Positions 58,520 through 64,000 of a stretch of DNA of 64,000 nt are shown in pieces (position 1 is the stretch's first letter; each line of letters begins with the position of its first letter). The notes under the pieces were generated by a model that saw only the letters and a list, made by a program, of their open reading frames with translations, did not search any database and was not told the origin of the DNA. The DNA comes from Acanthococcus lagerstroemiae. Its lineage: Eukaryota; Arthropoda; Insecta; Hemiptera; Eriococcidae. A program made the position numbers and the translations under genes. The stretch spans positions 43,203,806-43,267,805 of the forward strand of contig CM063106.1 in assembly GCA_031841125.1 (NCBI GenBank). Reading direction: 5' to 3'.

Positions 58520-59240
58520 TTGGAAATCGTCACTTTCGTCATCCTTACTGCTGGATACAAATTGTGAGTCTGCTGGATCACTCTTGATGGAACTATCGAC
58601 GCTCGGGTCGCTATCATCGTTAGAACTTTTAGGTGTACACAGTAGCGTAGCCAGACTTGGTATGAAGGGGGGAGGGTCGTTTCACTTTTACAACATTACA
58701 TGTGTAATATGTACTTACTATTACCAGAATACATTTTAATTTTCTCATATTTTCGGCTGATGCCAGGGGGGTTAGACACCCCCCCCCCGTGGCTACGTCC
58801 CTGGTTGTACATCGTATTTAGGTTTCTTCATGACAATCTTCCTCTTTCTCTTTCGCTGTGTTGTCCGATATGTTGGTGCTTCAATTTTTTCGGAAGTTAA
58901 TTTCGCAACTTTCGACGCACCATGCTTCTTACTTATTCAGGAGAAAGTCGAAAAATTATTTTCGAAGAAAGGCAATGAATTTACATTTTTGCGTTGTCTT
59001 TCGATCTTCTGCCTTAGAAACGGGGACATCGTCTTCTGAACTGAGGGAGGGTTTTGTACGGAGAGCAGATGAAGTCGAACTTGCAGAGGGTTACATCTGG
59101 GGTCCAGACTTGTATGAGAAGTTGGAGAGCGTGTACCAGGCGTCGACTTTACCAAAACTGGAGAACTTGTAGGCACATTCAAGTGTATATTAGGTTCAGG
59201 AACTGGATGATCGGTCACAGAATTACAGAGAAACACTCTG
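58520..59240 (-). pseudogene. Coding-like acidic/basic remnant, family unknown
   Basis: Minus strand. A frame near 59236-58937 gives LVKSTPGTRSPTSHTSLDP. Shifted frames continue GASKVAKLTSEKIEAPTYRT and RKRKRKIVMKKPKYDV, then after the inserted MITE (58640-58803) SSNDDSDPSVDSSIKSDPAD and FVSSSKDDESDDFQG, followed by a donor-like GTAAC at 58520. The basic-then-acidic tail resembles the disordered C-terminus of pogo/Jerky-type transposases or a nuclear protein, but no domain identifies it. Confidence 0.4.
58640..58803 (+). mobile_element. hAT MITE, CAGTGGCGTAGCC family, copy 2
   Basis: Starts CAGTAGCGTAGCCAGACTTG and ends GTGGCTACGTCCCTG. 164 bp. The 8-bp flanks GGTGTACA and GTTGTACA match at 7 of 8. 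The interior (TTTCACTTTTACAACATTAC) is nearly identical to copy 1 at 45873-46044. G-run left, C-run right. Confidence 0.92.
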
Positions 59241-59304
59241 GCTGAAAATATATTGGGATTTGAAGGATAAATGCTGATACATTCGAACCCGCTTATAATA
59301 CTAG

Positions 59305-59451
59305 AGCACCAGGAAACAACCGAGTATGGACATCCGCCGAATTGACTACCCGGTACGCTCCGCTAGCTCCGCATAGTCGGATTCGGCATCAATGGGCGCG
59401 GTTGGACTCAAGATGGCGGGTGTCCATACTAGGTTGTTTCCAGGTGTTGTG
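59305..59451. mobile_element. Small fold-back MITE with 10-bp direct repeats
   Basis: CACCAGGAAACAACCGAGTA, then TGGACATCCGCC, is mirrored by GGCGGGTGTCCATACTAGGT, then TGTTTCCAGGTG. The flanks ATAATACTAG are identical at 59295-59304 and 59452-59461. The long 10-bp duplication fits a Mutator-like or unassigned group. A related sequence seems present at about 2560-2690 inside the 2271-3015 element. Confidence 0.75.
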
Positions 59452-59557
59452 ATAATACTAGTTGAAAATGCATGAGTGTAGCTCCTCCCCAATACGCCTG
59501 CAATATCGTAAACAGGGACCCACCGAAAATGGGGGGGGGGACTTTATCTACCAATTA

Positions 59558-60417
59558 CAGTAAAACCTCCCTTTGCGGACACCTCTGAATAGCGGACACT
59601 TTTTTGGGAACGGGAACATTTTGACCTATTTTATATGGAGAACCCTCTAAATACCGGACACTCTAAATAGCGGACACTTTTTCCAAGCACTTTTCAAGTG
59701 GAATGAGAAACTTTTTGTGAAAATTTTTATTTTTAATTCGTAAATACGGTATGTACAGCCCAATATGACTGTCGTAACATATTCAATGCTGACGAAACCG
59801 GCCTTTTCTACAGAGTTCTGTCGAATAAGACAATGGCTTTTAAAGAAGAGACGTGCAGTGGGGGGAGAATGTCAAAAGAACGCTTGACAGTGCTGCTATG
59901 TTGCATGTTGCAATATGGAAGGTGAGTTTGAACGACCTCTTGTTATAGGGAAGGCCAAACGTCCACGAGCCTTTAAATAATTGGATGTCAACAAGTTTCC
60001 GATCGACTGGTATTTCAATAAGAAGGCGTGGATGACCACTACAATTATGACTAGTTGGCTGATGCAGTTTGACCAAAAAATGAGGCAGCAAAAAAGGAAG
60101 GTCCTGTTTTTTTTTTAGATAATGCGGCCCCTCACCCTCATTTAAAATTGAAAAATGTTGAGCTCATATTTCTCCCCCCGAACATGACCTCTATGATTCA
60201 ACCACTTGACCAAGGCATCATTCAGCAGTTCAAGAGGCTATACCGCCGCAGATTGTTGCAAAAAGCCATTGCAACAGACTAAGTATAATATGTGCATACA
60301 TAATACATATTGTAATTTACATACATTCATTTTTTTGCCCCTCTAAATACCGAACACCTCTAAATAGCGGACAAATTTCAGGCGACGGAGCGTTGTCCGC
60401 TAATAGAGGTTTTACTG
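59558..60417 (+). mobile_element. Tigger-like (pogo) element, deletion derivative
   Basis: TIRs CAGTAAAACCTC at 59558 and its complement ending 60417, each flanked by TA (59556-59557 and 60418-60419). Subterminal TCTAAATAGCGGACA-type repeats occur near both ends. The plus-strand frame retains the DDE half: FNADETGLFYRVL (first Asp, about 59790), LDNAAPHPHLKLKN (second, about 60110) and IQPLDQGIIQQFKRLYRR (third, about 60200). The N-terminal CENP-B-type HTH is gone, deleted near 59740. There are a stop after RAFK and a frameshift before FFLDN. 860 bp in total. Confidence 0.9.
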
Positions 60418-61034
60418 TATATATGTTTAAGTTTAACCCTATTTCAACTGGACTGCATGTGGAGCAGACGTTACTGCCCACATCTAACAGAGTAGAGGAT
60501 ACAGTGTCTTGGAACATGTTTTCTCTGAAGCTACTCAATACATGTCGGGGCATTTGAATATGAAGGAGAAGAAAGCTCCTCAAGCATTTTGCCAAACACA
60601 TCTACTGATATTATTATCAGATTATCACGTTCTTCCAACTCCCAAGAAGATGTCACTATGCAACTTACACTGCAGTGGTCAGGGCATGTTGCCCGATCAC
60701 CAGCTTTCCGGCGTTATTATTAAGAGGACTACAGCGATGAATGGTGAATACAGGAAGGATTTTTGTTCCTAAAGGATACTTTTTCGTACCTGGGACCGAT
60801 TGTACCTATTGCCTCTATCCTGACGCTATACAGTGTGCAGCAAAGGAGTGAGTACTAGTTGAAAGCAAAGAAATGTGGCTATGTGTAAACTTTGTTTCGA
60901 TTTTTACTCGTGAATTGTTATGTCACGTCTACAGCTTACTTACATTTTCGCCGAGTAAAAAGTAAAATTTTGAATCGTTCTGATTTCTGTTACATAAAGT
61001 TGAACTTGTTTGTTATATTTAAAATTTAAAAAAA
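60418..61034. other. Unresolved short frames
   Basis: A 36-codon frame starts at ATG 60741 (MVNTGRIFVPKGYFF, then DCTYCLYPDAIQC, stop 60849-60851) and overlaps a GTGAGT donor-like site at 60848. An 87-codon frame covers 60509-60772. Neither matches a known family. They could be exons of the CxxC frame downstream, but no phase-consistent junction was found. Confidence 0.25.
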
Positions 61035-61226
61035 GAAGAAAATACAGCCGAGTCTGAACGGTGTCGGTGGTGTGGCCCACATGACCACATTGTGGGATTT
61101 CAAGTCATCGTGGAAATAAGTACGTTATGGCCCCTTCAATACCACACATGTGACAATTGTCACAGTGGTGTAAAACTTGCAGCAACGGCGCGAGTCAGAA
61201 GTGAGACTCAGCCGCATAACTCCTAG
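61035..61226 (+). CDS. Possible exon with CxxC...CxxC motif, unknown
   Basis: An open frame reads ENTAESERCRWCGPHDHIVG, then QVIVEISTLWPLQYHTCDNC, HSGVKLAATARVRSET and a TAG at 61224-61226. Two CxxC pairs (CRWC and CDNC) 33 residues apart resemble a zinc ribbon. It has no ATG and would need an acceptor, for example ACAG at 61044-61047. Composition is balanced. No transposon family with this signature is recognised nearby; it lies between the Tigger-like and mariner elements. Confidence 0.3.
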   Translation, partial: EENTAESERCRWCGPHDHIVGFQVIVEISTLWPLQYHTCDNCHSGVKLAATARVRSETQPHNS

Positions 61227-61860
61227 TACCTGTATGCATATGATTTACCTTCATTCTCGCGTGTCAGTTTGGTTGCTTACTCAAACTGTCAAGGGGACTT
61301 TTTAAAAAATTGATTTTCGGTTAATCCAAATCTTACACAAATATAATTGAGTGACGCTTAGCATTAATTGACTCAAATTCTGATACAGGTCTCATAATGG
61401 TTGGTACCCGGAACAACACCGTCGGCTTTGTTCGATCGAAAAAAGCAAATTCAACACTTGGGCCGGATTCACACTTTATCAAGTGAATCTAAGTTTTTGC
61501 TGTACGTACTTGCAACTATGATGGCTCGGACACGTAGTACATTCCTGATATTAACACGATCGCTGTGGACTTATGGTCCGGCAGGAGTGCGATTCACAGT
61601 TCCGCTATAATCTAACCAATAGGTTCTCAATAGCATTGAGAAGCCACGACTGGATCGGTATTGGCCATCAAAGAAAAAGTGTCTTAAAAATGAGAAGTTC
61701 ATGAGTTTTTATACTAATTTGATGCAATATTTTCAAACTATAGCATCTTGAATTTGTCGTATGATCGAAATAACAGCATAATTTCATCCAGTTCTGGTAG
61801 ACACCTAATCATGAACATGTTCTTTTCTTTTTAAATTTTGTACGACTTTTCATTGTTGCC

Positions 61861-62810
61861 ACGAGGGACGATCAAAAAGTAAGAATACAAAACGTTTTGC
61901 GTAACAGGGAATTTTTTTTTTAAATGTGGCACCCCTGCGTTATGGGCGGGATCATTCTGAACAGAACGAGAGGTCCGGCGTTTCAGTGCGACCGTTAGTT
62001 TGTCATTGAGAGCCTTTTGAAATGTGCGCTTCCGTGAACATCTCCGCCACGTCCAACCCGTCGCTGTTGGCCGGATGTTTTTGGAACGTTTTCAACACGA
62101 GAGACAGGACTTTCTTGACTCCATAGTCACTAGCGATGAAACTTGGGTTTGCCTAAACACACCTGAATCCAAGAGACAGTCTATGGAGTGGCGTCACACT
62201 GTTTCACTAGCCAAGAAAAAATTCAAAACTATACTTTATCGACAAAAAAGCTCATGGCAACGGTGTTTTTCGACAGAAAAGGCGTTCTGCTGATCGATTT
62301 TATGCCTAAGGGGACCACAATCAACGCCGACGCGTATTGTGAAACTTTGAAAAAATTGCGTCATGCAATTCAGCACAAACGGCGTGGCATGTTGTCTAAG
62401 GGAGTCACTCTTTTGCACGACAATGCTACCCCTCACTCTGCCGGAAAAACGCAGTCTCTCCTGGTGTCATTTGGCTGGGATATTTTCCCTTACCCCCGCA
62501 CAGCCCAGACCTTACACTTTGTGATTTTCATCTGTTCGGCCACTGAAGGAATTTTTGGGTGGGAAATACTATTCCGAAAACGAGGACCTCAAGAATGACG
62601 TTACCGTTTGGCTTGAACAGGTGGCGGGAGAGGACTACAATGCAGGAATTACCAAGCTCATGTCTCGGTATACAAAATGTTTGGAATTGAACGGCGACTA
62701 CGTGGAAAACTAATTATATACCTGAAGTACCCACCCTGTAAATTTTGTGAAAATAAAAATTTTTGAGTGAGCCAGAGCGTTTGTATTTTTACTTTTTGAT
62801 CGTCCCTCGT
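61861..62810 (+). mobile_element. mariner element, N-terminally deleted
   Basis: TIRs ACGAGGGACGATCAAAAAGT (61861) and ACTTTTTGATCGTCCCTCGT (ending 62810) extend about 31 bp. The right flank has TA-like sequence; the left is mutated. The plus strand encodes FLDSIVTSDETWVCL (first Asp), LMATVFFDRKGVLLIDFMPK, GVTLLHDNATPHSAGKTQ (second Asp) and, after a frameshift, LCDFHLFGHLKEFLGGKYY (third). It ends with NDVTVWLEQV and LELNGDYVEN before TAA. The helix-turn-helix half is missing (full mariners are about 1.3 kb). Less decayed than the 22868 copy and from a different subfamily. Confidence 0.92.
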
Positions 62811-64000
62811 ACTAGCTCTCCGTTGTTTCTGCAGGCTCGGGTGATATTTTTTCATCTATAACTGTTGATAATTCGAACGGGTCCCTAACTTCAGTAATTA
62901 ATGAGCGTTGTTAATTAGAACAGATTTAGATTTAGGTGAGTAAATAATCGACTAAATACTCGAACTTGACCTTCTATCGTTTATTGAAATAATATCGGAA
63001 ACTCGGCTAATGATTATTGTATCGGTTATGACGAATTTTTATTTCGTTTCTAATGAAGGCATCAGAAATTTTTGAGTGTGGTGGTTCACAACTTTTTTCG
63101 ACTTACAACTTTTCAGCTCTCAGATATTACCGCAGTAGAATTTAAAATATATGAATGTATGGGTAATTTCCCAGCTCTGTGAGTTTAGTATCTTTGAAAT
63201 CTCGTGACCGTATTTTCGTATGAGATCGGTTTTAGATTGAGGTGACGTCGATGCGTGCGTGAGCTGCGTGGAATAATACAAAGTTGAATATTCGGTATTT
63301 TAGAAACGACGGGGAGACTAGAGTCATTTGCATGTTCAATGGTAATCAGTTGTTGATCAAATAACCCAATTTCGGGTAGTTTGAATGTGCCTGTCAAATA
63401 TAGTGCAAAAAGGCAGCTGGTGGTACGATTTTTGGGTTTTAGGAGGTAACACTATTTCGATAATATGCGGAAAGGGGTTTCTAATTAAATTTTCGATAAT
63501 ACTCGGATAGCCATATTTTATCAGCTAAAGGCGCAGGAGGCGTACAGACAAATACTCAATGCGTTTCGGCCTGGTAATTTGATGAGTCTTAAAATTTATG
63601 GTCTTAACAGAGTCTTGACGAGTTGTAAGTTTCCTTGATGCAAACGCGTCCACCACTAAGGGACGAGGTGGGATAACTCTGATCCCGAATGGCGACTTGA
63701 TCACCTGGAAGATCCATTCGTTTACAAGGTGTCTACAGGTTTGGAAAGTTTGGAGAAAGTCAGGAATTTGAAAAGTAGATCAGGAAGTTTGTATTCAACA
63801 ATATTTTTAAGAAGTTTGGAAAAACACAAAGAATGAACTCACGGAAAATTTTTTCGTCGTTTAATTTTACTTCAGCACTCTATATGTATATCTGTGAACA
63901 CTATCAGAGACAAAACTTGACTTTCATTTTGGGAGGGAGAGGGAATGGAGAAGGCAAATATTTTTTTCAATTTTTTTTTTTTTTTAAACTAAAAATTCGC
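62811..64000. other. No gene seen
   Basis: AT-rich. The 70-codon minus frame at 63185-63397 has no recognised domain. T-rich sequence closes the window. Confidence 0.4.

Noticed and set aside
60741..61226. Joined two-exon CxxC gene using donor 60848 and an acceptor near 61038-61047
   Set aside because: No acceptor AG gives a phase that keeps both frames, so the join is not supported; the parts are reported separately.
1..64000. CRISPR arrays, bacterial operons or riboswitches
   Set aside because: No regularly spaced identical repeats with unique spacers and no tight gene runs; composition and transposons are eukaryotic.

Overview
The window is animal genomic DNA, most likely from an insect. 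It is AT-rich, has short GT-AG-type signals, one CpG-dense start region, very little long coding sequence, and a dense mixture of hAT, mariner, pogo/Tigger, R1-like, RTE-like and Penelope-like remnants plus tRNA-derived SINEs. A hemipteran is possible, but the sequence alone does not settle the species.

The only convincing conserved host gene signal is at the left edge: a CpG-rich start region (1-351) and a first coding exon (352-484) with a perfect Kozak start and a strong splice donor. The 44-residue N-terminus begins MERFKVTK. It carries an RFxV motif, the SPAK/OSR1 kinase docking signature found near the N-termini of SLC12 cation-chloride cotransporters, and is followed by an acidic stretch. 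I infer, weakly, an SLC12-like cotransporter. No downstream exon of that gene was recognised, so much of the window could be its first intron.

The rest is layered repeats. 2-6 kb: a broken ZMYM-like hAT transposase (minus) carrying a TIR element, a SINE and a MITE, next to an RTE-like LINE 3' end. 7-15 kb: an R1-like LINE tail, a 783-bp hAT MITE with perfect 15-bp TIRs and a perfect 8-bp TSD, a Penelope-like GIY-YIG remnant, and a LINE 3' end with one internal stop. 16-25 kb: a 1.2-kb fold-back hAT element, a second hAT element, an internally deleted mariner, a fold-back repeat and a tRNA-derived SINE. 26-33 kb: an RTE fragment and a 4.4-kb pogo-like element. 33-45 kb: R1 3'-end copies, two RTE-like LINEs (one split by a 1.9-kb pyrimidine-rich insert) and a LINE with a C-terminal C2H2 finger. 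45-58 kb: complex palindromic repeats, including a 452-bp palindrome with 206-bp arms, and several G-run/C-run hAT MITEs. 58-63 kb: a Tigger-like deletion derivative, small MITEs and a second mariner.

Two small coding-looking units in 47-50 kb, and a CxxC-containing reading frame near 61.1 kb, do not match any transposon family I recognise. They are the best candidates for undescribed genes.
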